Of a stretch of DNA of 64,000 bases, positions 17,515 to 27,895 are shown one piece after another (the first letter of the stretch is position 1; every line of letters begins with the position of its first letter). The DNA is from Christensenellaceae bacterium. Lineage in GTDB: Bacteria; Bacillota; Clostridia; Christensenellales; UBA1750. The notes under the pieces were generated by a model. The model saw nothing but the letters and a program-made list of their open reading frames with translations, was not told where the DNA came from and did not search any database. The DNA lies in contig JAITGM010000010.1 of the NCBI GenBank assembly GCA_031280685.1, positions 62,001 to 126,000 on the forward strand, read 5' to 3'. The position numbers and the translations under genes are program-made.

Positions 17515-18228
17515 ATGGATATTCTCTCAACATACGCCATGCCGGACATCGGGAACTTCTCTGCCGAACCGATAGAGGGCGAGGAAACCTACGAAGCCAA
17601 GACACCACGGCAGGAGAAAGAGCCAGCGAAGAAGCCGCGCACCCGGAGCACCAAGACTAACGCCAAGCAGTTCTACCGCCGCTTTACATCAGAGCGGTCA
17701 ATGGAGGAGGTGCTCGACTGGGAGTTTGAGGCTGGCTCGGCATATCACGTCATCAGCGGAGGCGATGTCGATAGCCTTAGTTTTTTGAAGCACGTCCTCC
17801 GGTAGCAAAAGGTAGAGTACCTCGCGCTCTCGACGTGGTGCATGGCACTGCAGGACGTGGAGGAACTCGACAGGTACATCTCCATCGGCAGGATAGCTCA
17901 CCTCGACAGCTACGTCGGCGAGATATTCAAAGGCTCATACAGCAACGAGTACGCGCAACTGCTGGAACTCCATAAACGCCACGGAGGGCGCGTCGCCATC
18001 TTCCGAAACCACGCAAAGGTCTACTGCGGCTTTGGGGAGCGGTTCGATTTCGTCATCGAATCGTCGGCGAACATCAACACCAACCCGCGGACGGAGCAGA
18101 CCGTCATCACCATCGATACGGGGCTGGCAAGGTTCTACAAGGAGTTCTTCGACGGCATCGTCAGCTTCGAGCGCAACTTCGACGACTGGAAGCCGCGCCC
18201 CGTCAGAGAGGAGGCGAGGAGCACATGA
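17515..18228 (+). pseudogene. Phospholipase-D-like nuclease domain protein interrupted by one in-frame amber codon (17803-17805)
   Basis: HVLR-[TAG]-QKVEYLALSTWCMALQDV; same frame before and after; FRNHAKVYCG...VIESSANINTNPRTEQT PLD-like motif. Confidence 0.75.
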
Positions 18229-18404
18229 AAAAAGAGCGGTCGGAGTGTGACAACTGCGTGTGGGCTTCGCGCCCCGGCTCGAAAGTCTACTGCCCATTCA
18301 GCACCTGCGCCAAAGAACGGTTAAGCCGACCGGGAAAGGAGGCGAACAAGACGAATGCAGACAAAGAAAATGAACCTACGCGACCTCCAGCCAGCGGAGT
18401 ATAA
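18225..18404 (+). CDS. Small Cys-containing protein, overlapping next gene
   Basis: MKKERSECDNCVWASRPGSKVYCPFSTCAK; RBS aggag. Confidence 0.35.
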   Translation: MKKERSECDNCVWASRPGSKVYCPFSTCAKERLSRPGKEANKTNADKENEPTRPPASGV

Positions 18405-19530
18405 CCCCAGAAAAGACCTGCGCCCCGGCGACCCGGAGTTCGAGAGCCTCAAACGCTCCATCGAAACGTTCGGGTACGTCGAGCCGATAATCTTCAACGT
18501 GCAGACCGGGCACGTCGTCGGAGGGCACCAGCGGCTCAAAGTGCTGCTTGACCTCGGCATCGAGGAGGAGGAAGTCGTCATCGTCGACCTCCACCCGAAC
18601 GACGAAAAAGCCCTTAACATCGCGCTGAACAAAATCTCTGGCGACTGGGATATGCCAAAGCTGAAAGACATCCTCGAAGCACTCGACACGGGAGCCTACG
18701 ACGTGACCCTCACGGGCTTCTCAATGGCAGAAATCGAGGACATTATGACGCAGTACACAGACGCAGAGGAAGCCGATGACGACTTCGACGTGGAGGACAC
18801 CCTCGACAGTGTCGGGAAGAACCCGCTGACCCAGCCGGGGGATATTTACATTATAGCAAACAAGCACCGCCTTATGTGCGGCGACGCGAGCAAGCCGGGA
18901 GCCGCAGCCTACGTCTTCCACGCTGACAGCGAGGGGCTGAACTTCCGATACGCCTTTCAGAACGCAGGCTTCGACCTGCGACAATGCCTCGTGTGGGTGA
19001 AGAACGCCCTCGTGCTCGGCCGGCAGGACTACCAATGGCGGCACGAGCCAATCCTGTACGGCTGGAAAGGCGGCGCGGCGCACTACTTCACCGACGACCG
19101 CACCAACACGACGGTCATCGAAGACGAGCAACCGAACCTCGACAAAATGAAGAAGCCGGAACTGCTCGCATATATCAAACAATACATCAGAGCCACCGAG
19201 GAGCACACCACAATCCTCCGAGAGAATAAGCCGACCAAGAGCGACGAGCACCCAACGATGAAGCCCGTCTCGCTGGTCGGGAGACTTATCAACAACAGCA
19301 GTAAAATCGGGTGGATAACCCTCGACCTTTTCGGAGGGTCTGGTAGCACCCTCATGGATTGTGAACAACTTCAACGCACCTGCTACACGATGGAACTCGA
19401 CCCTCGGTTCTGCGACGTTATCGTTCTTCGGTACCTCGCATGGTGCGCGGACAAAGGACACGATGCGGAAGTGGAACTCATTCGCGGCGGCCAGCGCATC
19501 CCCTGTCCTTTTTCCGAAACCGACGAATAA
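18355..19530 (+). CDS. ParB-N domain / DNA methyltransferase fusion lacking DPPY motif
   Basis: LQPAEYNPRKDL...GHVVGGHQRLKVL (ParB-like); HRLMCGDAS, VWVKNALVLGRQDYQWRHEPILYGWK, HPTMKPVSL, LDLFGGSGST; no DPPY/NPPY/SPPY. Confidence 0.85.
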   Translation: MQTKKMNLRDLQPAEYNPRKDLRPGDPEFESLKRSIETFGYVEPIIFNVQTGHVVGGHQRLKVLLDLGIEEEEVVIVDLHPNDEKALNIALNKISGDWDMPKLKDILEALDTGAYDVTLTGFSMAEIEDIMTQYTDAEEADDDFDVEDTLDSVGKNPLTQPGDIYIIANKHRLMCGDASKPGAAAYVFHADSEGLNFRYAFQNAGFDLRQCLVWVKNALVLGRQDYQWRHEPILYGWKGGAAHYFTDDRTNTTVIEDEQPNLDKMKKPELLAYIKQYIRATEEHTTILRENKPTKSDEHPTMKPVSLVGRLINNSSKIGWITLDLFGGSGSTLMDCEQLQRTCYTMELDPRFCDVIVLRYLAWCADKGHDAEVELIRGGQRIPCPFSETDE

Positions 19531-19545
19531 GGGAGGGGTGGTGGT

Positions 19546-20322
19546 ATGCCGAGAGCACGAAACCCGGCGCGTGAACAGGCGCGGGAGATTTGGATAGCCT
19601 CCGGCAAGACCGCCAAGTTAAAGGACATCGCCGCTGAACTTCAACTGCCGGAGAACCGCATCCGAAAATGGAAGTCGGAGGACAAATGGGAATCGGAACG
19701 CTCCGCTTCAACCGCTCCCAAAAAGGGCGCGGGAAAAAAGGAGCGAAAAGGAACGCCCAGCACTGCTCCTCCTGCCAAAAAGCGCGGCGGTCAGCCCAAC
19801 AACAAGAACGCGAAAGGCGGCCCACCCGGCAATAAGAAAGCCGTCACCACGGGAGCGTTTGAAACCCTTTTCTTTGATAGCTTCGACGAGGAAGAAAAGG
19901 AACTCGCCGCCCTCGCCGCCAACAACGAGAAGAAGACCCTACTCCAGCACCAGATAACGACGCTCCTCGTTCGGGAGCGCCGTATGCTGAAACGAATATC
20001 CGACCTCCGAAAAGGCGAGGCAATGGTCACCCGCACCACCAGCACCAAGATGAAGCCGTCCGGGAAGAAACTCCCCGACGGAAAAGAACAGACCCGCGTG
20101 ACGGAAATCGGTCACAACGCCGAGGCACAAGACGACCGGGTAATCCGCATCGAGGACGCGCTCACACGAGTGCAAGCCGAACTGCGGCGGTGCGTCGACA
20201 GCCTGCGGCAGGTCGAGGAACTCGAAGCCGAGCTCGCAGGAAAGAACGGCACGGGAACGCTCGCCGATGCCATCATGGAAGCCTACAACATGAGAAAGGA
20301 CGGTGACGGCGGTGATGATTGA
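19546..20322 (+). CDS. Terminase small subunit
   Basis: AREIWIASGKTAKLKDIAAELQLPENRIRKWKSEDKW HTH; GQPNNKNAKGGPPGNKKAVTTGAFE; position. Confidence 0.85.
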   Translation: MPRARNPAREQAREIWIASGKTAKLKDIAAELQLPENRIRKWKSEDKWESERSASTAPKKGAGKKERKGTPSTAPPAKKRGGQPNNKNAKGGPPGNKKAVTTGAFETLFFDSFDEEEKELAALAANNEKKTLLQHQITTLLVRERRMLKRISDLRKGEAMVTRTTSTKMKPSGKKLPDGKEQTRVTEIGHNAEAQDDRVIRIEDALTRVQAELRRCVDSLRQVEELEAELAGKNGTGTLADAIMEAYNMRKDGDGGDD

Positions 20323-21748
20323 CCCCGTGGCAATTCGATACTACGCAGACCGCCCCGTCGAGTTCGTCACCGACATCATAGGTGCGAAGCCGGAGCCGGA
20401 GCAAGCGGACATATTACGCAGCGTCGCCGTGAACCAGATGACGAGCGTCCGCTCTGGACACGGTGTAGGAAAGAGCGCGGTCGAAAGCTGGCTGATAATC
20501 TGGTTCCTTTGCACCCGACCGTTCCCAAAGATACCATGCACCGCCCCCACGAAGCACCAGCTGTACGACATCCTGTGGGCAGAGGTCAGCAAATGGGTGA
20601 GGAACAACCCCGCGCTGGAGCGCGAGATAACGTGGACGCAAGAAAAGGTCTACCTCAAAGGGTACCCGGAGGAGTGGTTCGCCGTTCCCCGGACAGCAAC
20701 AAAGCCCGATGCCCTGCAGGGCTTCCACGCCGACCATGTCCTCTACATCATCGACGAGGCGAGCGGCGTGGACGACAAGATATTCATGCCTGTCCTCGGC
20801 TCCCTATCGACCGACGGCGCGAAGCTGCTCATGTGCGGAAACCCGACGCAACTCACGGGCTTCTTCTACGACAGCCACCACAAGAACCGAGCGGTTTATA
20901 AGACCTTCCACATCGACGGGAGGACTTCGAGCAGGGTGTCGCAGGAGTTCATCAAGACCATCGTCGAGATGTACGGAGAAGACAGCGACGTTTTCAGAGT
21001 TCGCGTCTCTGGCGATTTCCCCAAAGCGATGCCCGACAGCTTCATACCGATGGAGTGGTGCGAGAGGCAAAGCGAAGCGGAGAGGCCGCCGGCCGCCGAA
21101 CCGAAGCGCGTCGACATCGGCGTGGACGTGGCTCGCTTCGGAGATGACAGCAGCGTCATCGCCCCCGTGCTTGACAAGGCGACGCAGGAGCCGCCAGACA
21201 TCTACCATCACAACGACACGATGGAGATAGCCGGGTACGCCATCGCCTGCATCAAGAAATACGCTCGCCTCGAAACGGTCTCCGAGATACACGTCAAAAT
21301 CGACTGCGACGGGCTGGGTGTGGGCGTGTACGACCGCCTGCAGGAACAGCGGGAACAGATAGCATCCGAGATAAACGAGGCACGTCAAGCCGAATATGAG
21401 GGCGAGGAAACGCCCCTCCAGTTCACCCTCGAAGTTTACGAGTGCCACTTCGGCGGCGAGGGCGGCATGATAACCGCGAACGACCCTATCGAATACGCCA
21501 ACAGCACAGGCGTGATGTGGGGCACCGTCAGGGAAGCCTTGCGGAAGAAGACGCTGGCACTTCACTACGACGACAAGCAGATAACCCAACTGTCGAACAG
21601 GAAGTACACCATCAACAGCGCAGGCAAAATCGAACTGGAAAAAAAGGAAGCCATGAAAAAGAGGGGTCTACCCTCCCCGGATATTGCAGACGCTCTCGCC
21701 CTCGCCCTATACGACCCGGTGCGGAGCGACTGGACAATCGACTATTAA
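20303..21748 (+). CDS. Terminase large subunit
   Basis: SVRSGHGVGKSAVESWLIIWFL Walker A-like, VLYIIDEASGV, MCGNPTQLTGFFYDS, GVDVARFGDDSSVI nuclease motif. Confidence 0.93.
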   Translation: MTAVMIDPVAIRYYADRPVEFVTDIIGAKPEPEQADILRSVAVNQMTSVRSGHGVGKSAVESWLIIWFLCTRPFPKIPCTAPTKHQLYDILWAEVSKWVRNNPALEREITWTQEKVYLKGYPEEWFAVPRTATKPDALQGFHADHVLYIIDEASGVDDKIFMPVLGSLSTDGAKLLMCGNPTQLTGFFYDSHHKNRAVYKTFHIDGRTSSRVSQEFIKTIVEMYGEDSDVFRVRVSGDFPKAMPDSFIPMEWCERQSEAERPPAAEPKRVDIGVDVARFGDDSSVIAPVLDKATQEPPDIYHHNDTMEIAGYAIACIKKYARLETVSEIHVKIDCDGLGVGVYDRLQEQREQIASEINEARQAEYEGEETPLQFTLEVYECHFGGEGGMITANDPIEYANSTGVMWGTVREALRKKTLALHYDDKQITQLSNRKYTINSAGKIELEKKEAMKKRGLPSPDIADALALALYDPVRSDWTIDY

Positions 21749-21797
21749 GGAGGGCTGCCTACAATGAAAAAACAACACGAAAGCGAGGTGGTGAACC

Positions 21798-23975
21798 GTG
21801 GGCTTATTCGATAAAAGACGGAGCACCCGTCCGAGCGACCAATTCAGACGACCAGACCAAAGCGGCATGATACCTCGCTGGTCTCGACCGCCGGAGCGCA
21901 ACACAGAACAGTGGATAAAGACGTTCACCACCAGCCCTCGCCTCGCGGTCGTCGAGCGTATCGCCTCCGACCTCTCGTTCGCGTCCGGCAAGCTGTACGC
22001 AATCGACAGCGACGGGAACGAGCAGGAACTGGAGCGTCACCCGTTCCTCGATTTTTGGGAGAACCCCAACCCCCTGCACGAATACTCTGGCGCGGCACTG
22101 TGGAGGCTCCACGAGATATACCTCATGCTCAAAGGCGAGGGGTACTTCATCATTGAGCGAGACGATGCGGGGCGGCCCGTGGAACTCTGGCCAGTACCGA
22201 CGCACTGGGTATTCATGACCCCATACCTCGACCACCCGTACTACACCGTCAAGACCTCCGGCGGTGGCATCCTCGACGTTCCCGTCGACGATATGTTCAT
22301 CATGAAAGACCTCAACCCATACGACCCGTTCATGCGAGGACTGGGCCAGGCAGAGAGCGTAGCTGACGAGGTCGAAACCGATGAATACGCCTCGAAGTTC
22401 CAGAAGCGGTTCTTCTTCAACGACGCAACCCCGAACCTCATCGTGGCGATGCCAAAGAGCACAGACGAGCAACGGAAACGCTTCCGCATGGAATGGCTCG
22501 AACGCTTTCAAGGCATCTTCAAGAGCCACGGAATGGCGACCGTCAACGGCGAGATAAGCGTCCAGAAGGTCGGCGAGAACATGAAGGACATGGACATGAT
22601 ACAGGGTCGCACATTCCTCCGCGACGCGACGCTGGAGCATTTCGGAGTGCCCCGCGAAATCATGGGCATCACCGAGAGCAGCAACCGCGCCACCTCGGAG
22701 GCGGCGCAGTTCATCTATGCCCAGAACGTCCTCATGCCGAAGCTACGCAGGCGCGAGGAAGCCATCAACCAGCAACTCGTGCCAATGTTCGGAGAGAACC
22801 TGTTCTGGCGGTTCGACGACATCGTGCCCCGAAATCAAGAGTTCGACAAGCAGAAAGCCCTTGAAGGCTGGAACGCTGGTCTTCTCACCAAAGACGAGGC
22901 GCGTGAGCTCATGGATATGCCCTCGGCGGCGGTCGGCGGCGATGTTTACAAGACCACGTTCAGCGATATCTTCATCCGCGAGAGCGAAGACCCGGTCGAG
23001 GTCAGCAACGCCCTCACCAGTATGCAATATGACGACCCGACCGTCATGCAGGACGACAGCATCGAAATCGCGGACGGCTCGGAGGAACTCGACCCAGACG
23101 ACCCCGACGTGGTGGAAATCACCGACGCATTCGGGCGCAAGGCACGGGAACTCAAAGCCATACGCCTCTCGGCGGTGGAACGCTCGGAAGATGCCGCAGC
23201 GCGTGAGTGCTCGGCGGCTTTTGAGATTGCCACAATGAAATACTTCCGCGAGCAGGCGAAGCGCATGAACGCCTCCCTCGGCGGCACCCAGAAAGCCGAC
23301 AAGACCGCATGGGAGAACATCAAGATCTACATCAGCGACAGCGGCGAAGTCGATATGGCGGCGTGGAGCGCCCTCACAGACGACCAGAAGAAAGCCCTCG
23401 TCGACGAGTTCGTCGGAGGGCTGATAGACTGGCCAGCCGAGGCGAACATCCTCAACAAGATATACGAGCCGCTCTGGCGAAAGGCATACGATGCCGGAGC
23501 CGCGCAGGGTCAGAACCTCTACGGCTTGCGAGCCATCCGTCGACCGGAGCTCGTCAGCACCGCCAAGCTGAAAGGCGGTCAGCGTATCGTCGGCATTGAG
23601 CAGACCACGAAGAAGAACATCAGTCAAATCGTCGCAGACGGCATCGAGCACGGCGACAGCACCCGGACGATGACCGAGAGCATCATGCAGGAGATGAGCA
23701 CCACCCAGAGCCGCGCCAAACTCATCGCGGAGCAGGAAACGGTGACCTCCCTCTCCTCCGGGCAGTACGACATGATGAAAAAGGCCGGCGCGACCACGAA
23801 GACATGGCACCACCGCCCCCAGAAGAACCCTCGCCTCGACCATAAGGCGATGGACGGCGAGACGGTACCCATAGACGCGAAGTTCAGCAACGGGCTACAG
23901 TTCCCCCGCGACCCGACCGGCCCAGCAGAAGAAGTAATCAAATGCCGATGCTACGTCACATACGGCGGTTTTTAA
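21798..23975 (+). CDS. Portal protein (HK97 type) fused to MuF-like head morphogenesis domain
   Basis: ELWPVPTHWVFM, GITESSNRATSEAAQFIYAQNVLMPKL portal motifs; C-terminal LIAEQETVTSLSSGQYDMM...TWHHRPQKNPRLDHKAMDGETV...CRCYVTY MuF motif. Confidence 0.88.
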   Translation: MGLFDKRRSTRPSDQFRRPDQSGMIPRWSRPPERNTEQWIKTFTTSPRLAVVERIASDLSFASGKLYAIDSDGNEQELERHPFLDFWENPNPLHEYSGAALWRLHEIYLMLKGEGYFIIERDDAGRPVELWPVPTHWVFMTPYLDHPYYTVKTSGGGILDVPVDDMFIMKDLNPYDPFMRGLGQAESVADEVETDEYASKFQKRFFFNDATPNLIVAMPKSTDEQRKRFRMEWLERFQGIFKSHGMATVNGEISVQKVGENMKDMDMIQGRTFLRDATLEHFGVPREIMGITESSNRATSEAAQFIYAQNVLMPKLRRREEAINQQLVPMFGENLFWRFDDIVPRNQEFDKQKALEGWNAGLLTKDEARELMDMPSAAVGGDVYKTTFSDIFIRESEDPVEVSNALTSMQYDDPTVMQDDSIEIADGSEELDPDDPDVVEITDAFGRKARELKAIRLSAVERSEDAAARECSAAFEIATMKYFREQAKRMNASLGGTQKADKTAWENIKIYISDSGEVDMAAWSALTDDQKKALVDEFVGGLIDWPAEANILNKIYEPLWRKAYDAGAAQGQNLYGLRAIRRPELVSTAKLKGGQRIVGIEQTTKKNISQIVADGIEHGDSTRTMTESIMQEMSTTQSRAKLIAEQETVTSLSSGQYDMMKKAGATTKTWHHRPQKNPRLDHKAMDGETVPIDAKFSNGLQFPRDPTGPAEEVIKCRCYVTYGGF

Positions 23976-23988
23976 GGAGGGATGACAA

Positions 23989-24972
23989 GTGCCATTCACA
24001 GCAGAACAAGCCGCACAGGCGGCAAAGAGCCTCGGTGTCGACATCGAGAAAGAGAAGTTCACGGCAGCAGACCTCGCCGCCGGAATGGATGCAGAACTCG
24101 AACGGCACGGCACCAAAAGCGCGGTGATGAACATCACCGACGATGACCCGGTAAAGACGGCGCAACTCGCAATGGCAAACCTGCGGGAAACGCCGCTTTA
24201 TTATTCCCCAACGGTCGGCAAGTCCGCATGGGAAAGAAGCCTCACCAAAGGGGCAAAGCAGCAGGGCGTGAAGACAGAGTTCAAAACGCTCAAATTCGAG
24301 TTAGAGAAGTACGACGAGGAGACGGGCATCTTCTCCGGCTACGCCGCCGTATTCGGCAACGTGGACAGCGGAGGAGACGTAATCGAGCCGGGAGCCTTCA
24401 CGAAGACAATCGCCGAAGGAACCGAAAGGGTAAAGATACTCGTGCTACACAACGATTGCTGGCTCCCCATCGGACGACCGCTCGAACTGCGCGAAGACAG
24501 TCACGGCCTTTATATCAAGGGCAAGGTCAGTGACACCAGCATGGGGCGCGACGTGAAAATCCTGCTCCAAGACAAGGTGCTCAACGAGATGTCCATTGGA
24601 TACGACCCCATCGTGTTCGACTACGACAGCGAAAGCGGTGTGCGCCATCTGCGCGAAGTCAAACTCTGGGAGGTCTCCCTCGTAACGTGGGCGATGAACC
24701 CGGAAGCGGTCGTCACGGGTTACAAGGCGCGTGAAGCCGCAGACAGGGCGACCCAAATGGCAGCAGACCTCGTCTCGGACATCAAGGAGGGCAGGAAAAT
24801 CAGCGGAGCAAGGCTCAAATCTCTCAAAGAGGCGAGCGACACCATGAAAGGCGCTGTGAAAGTGCTCGACGCGCTCATCCAAGAAGTCGAGGGCGAAAAG
24901 AGTATGACCACCCGCCGCAAACTTGCCACGAAGCGAAGACCGACCAAACCCACCATCGAAATCACATTTTAA
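23989..24972 (+). CDS. Prohead protease (HK97 family) with N-terminal extension
   Basis: FSGYAAVFGNVDSGGDVIEPGAFTKTI...LVLHNDCWLPIGR...LNEMSIGY. Confidence 0.9.
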   Translation: MPFTAEQAAQAAKSLGVDIEKEKFTAADLAAGMDAELERHGTKSAVMNITDDDPVKTAQLAMANLRETPLYYSPTVGKSAWERSLTKGAKQQGVKTEFKTLKFELEKYDEETGIFSGYAAVFGNVDSGGDVIEPGAFTKTIAEGTERVKILVLHNDCWLPIGRPLELREDSHGLYIKGKVSDTSMGRDVKILLQDKVLNEMSIGYDPIVFDYDSESGVRHLREVKLWEVSLVTWAMNPEAVVTGYKAREAADRATQMAADLVSDIKEGRKISGARLKSLKEASDTMKGAVKVLDALIQEVEGEKSMTTRRKLATKRRPTKPTIEITF

Positions 24973-24986
24973 GGAGGAACCAAATA

Positions 24987-26537
24987 ATGGCTACTAACAA
25001 GAAAAACACCACCCCCGCCCCCGCCGACAAGAAGTCTATGAAGATGGGCGCGGACGAACTGTCCGAAATGATTAAGGCCGCCGTCAAGGAGTGCATGGAG
25101 GGCGCGGACAGCAAGTCCGAGGAACCCGGCACCGAGGAGCCGACCGAAGTCAGCGTCATGGACATCATCGAGGAAGCCGTCGCCGCCGCCACCGAGAAGC
25201 GCAAGGCCCGCAAGGATGCTGGCGAAGAAGTCGGTGAGGAACTCACCGCCGACGAAATTCTCGCGGAAGCCTCTGCCATCGTCGACAGCCTCGTCGAGGA
25301 AGACGAGCAGAAATCCGACGAACCTGACACCGAGAACCCCGAAGACGGCCAGAAAGGCGCACCCACCCAGAAGCGTCAGTTCAAGGATCGTCAGTCGGCA
25401 CCTGCGAAAGCGGCTCCCGCCCGGCGCAAGTATTCCGACATCTACATCGCCCGGAGCGGCGCACCCACCCAGAGGGATGAGAAGAAACTGCCCCCCGAAA
25501 TCCAGCTTGCTCGCGCCGTGAAGTGCCTCGATGTATTCGGCCGGCACGACCCCGAAGCCGCCGCTTTCTATGCGAAGAAGCACTACAACGACGAGAACAT
25601 GGCGAGAGAGTTCAAGGCTCTGAATGCCACCACCCCCAGCGGCGGCGGCTACCTCATCCCGGAAATCTACCTCGACGAAATCATCGAGATGCTCTACAGC
25701 AAGACCGTCATCTTTGAACTCGGTGCCCGTAAAGTGCCGATGTCGAACGGCAACCTCAACATTCCCAAGATGACCAGCGGCGCCCGTGCGACGTGGGGCG
25801 GTGAGCAGCGCAAAATCGCCAAGAGCCAGCCTGCGTTCGGCAACATCAAACTGTCCGCGAAGCGGCTGGAAGCCATCGTGCCCCAGACCCGCGAACTGCT
25901 GATGAGCACCAACTACAGCGCGGATGCCATCTTCGCGCAGGACTTGACCCGCAGGATGGAACTCGGCCTCGACTTCGGCGCCCTATTCGGCATCGGCGGC
26001 GAGTTCCAGCCCCTTGGCATCACCAAGACCTCCGGCATTGAGGTGTTCGACTGCAACACCATCACCGACACCGACCTCGTCGACGCGAACGACCACATCA
26101 CCCCCGACTTCCCGGTCTATGTCGTGTCGAAAGTCATGAGCAAAAACGTCGACGACCTCGCGCTGGGCTGGACGTTCAACAGCATGATGGAGGGCTTCTT
26201 GAAGAACATGAAGACCACCGACGGCCACTACATCTACCGCGAGGAGATGAACGGCGGCAAGCTGCTGGGCTTCCCCTTCAAGGTAAGCAATCAGATTTCT
26301 ACCTCTGCCGCAAACAAGACCGAAATCATCTTCGGCAACTGGGCAGACCTTCTCATCGGCGAGCAACTCGGCCTCGAAACCTACACGACCCTCGACGGTT
26401 CGTGGACTGACGAGGACGGCGTACAGCATAACGCCTTTGAGGAAAACCTCACCGCAACCCGCGCTCTGATGTACGTCGACATCGCCGCTCGTCATGCGGA
26501 GAGCTTCGCGCACGTCAAGAACGCAGTCATCGGCTAA
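24987..26537 (+). CDS. Major capsid protein, HK97 fold, with charged N-terminal scaffold-like region
   Basis: GGGYLIPEIYLDEIIEMLYSKTVI... LLMSTNYSADAIFAQDLTRRMELGLDFGALFGIG; position after protease. Confidence 0.92.
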   Translation: MATNKKNTTPAPADKKSMKMGADELSEMIKAAVKECMEGADSKSEEPGTEEPTEVSVMDIIEEAVAAATEKRKARKDAGEEVGEELTADEILAEASAIVDSLVEEDEQKSDEPDTENPEDGQKGAPTQKRQFKDRQSAPAKAAPARRKYSDIYIARSGAPTQRDEKKLPPEIQLARAVKCLDVFGRHDPEAAAFYAKKHYNDENMAREFKALNATTPSGGGYLIPEIYLDEIIEMLYSKTVIFELGARKVPMSNGNLNIPKMTSGARATWGGEQRKIAKSQPAFGNIKLSAKRLEAIVPQTRELLMSTNYSADAIFAQDLTRRMELGLDFGALFGIGGEFQPLGITKTSGIEVFDCNTITDTDLVDANDHITPDFPVYVVSKVMSKNVDDLALGWTFNSMMEGFLKNMKTTDGHYIYREEMNGGKLLGFPFKVSNQISTSAANKTEIIFGNWADLLIGEQLGLETYTTLDGSWTDEDGVQHNAFEENLTATRALMYVDIAARHAESFAHVKNAVIG

Positions 26538-26564
26538 TCAAAATCAGACAAGGAGGAAAAACCC

Positions 26565-26987
26565 ATGAAAAGAGAACTCATCGAAAACGTGAAGGTTCAG
26601 CCCTACACCAGCGCGGCGGTCATCGACCGCGCTGGCTTCCTTTCCGGCATCCTCGCCGTCAACATCGCTGCCCCCACTGGCAGCCCCACCGCCGCCAAGC
26701 TGACCGTGAAGTTCACCGAGTGCGACACGAGCAATGGCTCCTTCGCCGTCGTGAACGATAAACACGTCGTGGTCGACGAGGTACTGAACGCCAGCGGCGA
26801 GGTGGAGTATGAAGTCGACGAGACTGCTACCACTGGCGGCCTGGTATCGAACATCGACCTCGACCTCGTCGGGTGCAAGCAGTACGTCAAAATTACCTGC
26901 ACTGTCAGCTTCACTGGCGGCACTTCTCCCGCCGCAACCTCGACCTACGCGCTCGCCCTCGGCGACCCCGCCGTAGCCCCGGTATAA
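26565..26987 (+). CDS. Head decoration/fibre-like protein
   Basis: 140-aa ORF directly after capsid, Ig-like composition. Confidence 0.5.
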   Translation: MKRELIENVKVQPYTSAAVIDRAGFLSGILAVNIAAPTGSPTAAKLTVKFTECDTSNGSFAVVNDKHVVVDEVLNASGEVEYEVDETATTGGLVSNIDLDLVGCKQYVKITCTVSFTGGTSPAATSTYALALGDPAVAPV

Positions 26988-27000
26988 GGAGGACATGAGC

Positions 27001-27195
27001 ATGGCACGGATTTATAGAAATCCCGCCATTGCTCCTGCAGAAAACAAGATGGAGCACCCCGTCGTGGAAACCAAAGAGGTCGCGGGAGCCGCGACCTCCG
27101 AGGCGGCCCCGGACGGTGGTGCTCCTGTTTCTGCACCGGGCAAGCCGGGAAGAAAGAAGGCAGAAAATAAGCAGGAGGCAGACGGCGGGGAGTAA
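27001..27195 (+). CDS. Small hypothetical structural-module protein
   Basis: RBS aaggaggacatgagc; 64 aa. Confidence 0.45.
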   Translation: MARIYRNPAIAPAENKMEHPVVETKEVAGAATSEAAPDGGAPVSAPGKPGRKKAENKQEADGGE

Positions 27196-27226
27196 CCGTC
27201 CTCTCTGCACCGGGAGGTGACGGATA

Positions 27227-27883
27227 ATGAGCAACACCCCAACTACGGTACCGCTTGCCGACAACGCACTGACGACCCTCGACGACATGAAGACGATGCT
27301 CGGTATCGCCCCAAACGACACGGACGCGCAGCGCGACAACGTCATCGTAAACCTTATCAATTCGGCTTCCGCTTGGATTGAAAGGAAGACTGGGCGAAAA
27401 CTCGGAAAGCAGACCTACACCCAGAAGTATGTCGCCTCCGGCACACAGGAACTCGTTTTGCTCCAATGGCCCATCCTTTCCGTCGAGTACGTCAGAGACA
27501 CCCAGTACAACGAAGTCATACCGCCCAGCGAATACGACTACAACGTGAGCGGTGAAATCGATGTGCTCTACAAGGACAACGGCTGGGCGTACCGCGGGTA
27601 CGTCGGCGGCCTCGCCTACGACTACGTCGCGCCGATGCGATATCTCGAAGTGCAATACACGGCCGGCTACACACTGCCCAAAGACGCGACCACAGAAGAC
27701 CCCTCCACCCTCCCAGCAGACCTGCAGGGCGTGGTGTGGGGTATGGTTCAGCAGGAGTTCTCGACGATGCAGAACGGAGCGCAAGGACTGTCGGCGTTCT
27801 CCATATCCGACGTTTCGTGGACGTTCGACAAGGCAATACGAGAAGACTGGCTCACTACGGTCGGGTATTACACCAGATTGTAG
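27227..27883 (+). CDS. Head-tail connector (gp6-like)
   Basis: TTLDDMKTMLGI...VNLINSASAWIERKTGRKLGKQTYT. Confidence 0.8.
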   Translation: MSNTPTTVPLADNALTTLDDMKTMLGIAPNDTDAQRDNVIVNLINSASAWIERKTGRKLGKQTYTQKYVASGTQELVLLQWPILSVEYVRDTQYNEVIPPSEYDYNVSGEIDVLYKDNGWAYRGYVGGLAYDYVAPMRYLEVQYTAGYTLPKDATTEDPSTLPADLQGVVWGMVQQEFSTMQNGAQGLSAFSISDVSWTFDKAIREDWLTTVGYYTRL

Positions 27884-27895
27884 GAGGTACGGAGC

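Noticed and set aside
17803-17805. Phage-wide amber (TAG) recoding
   Set aside because: Other phage genes end properly at TAG and only one internal TAG was noticed in recognisable genes
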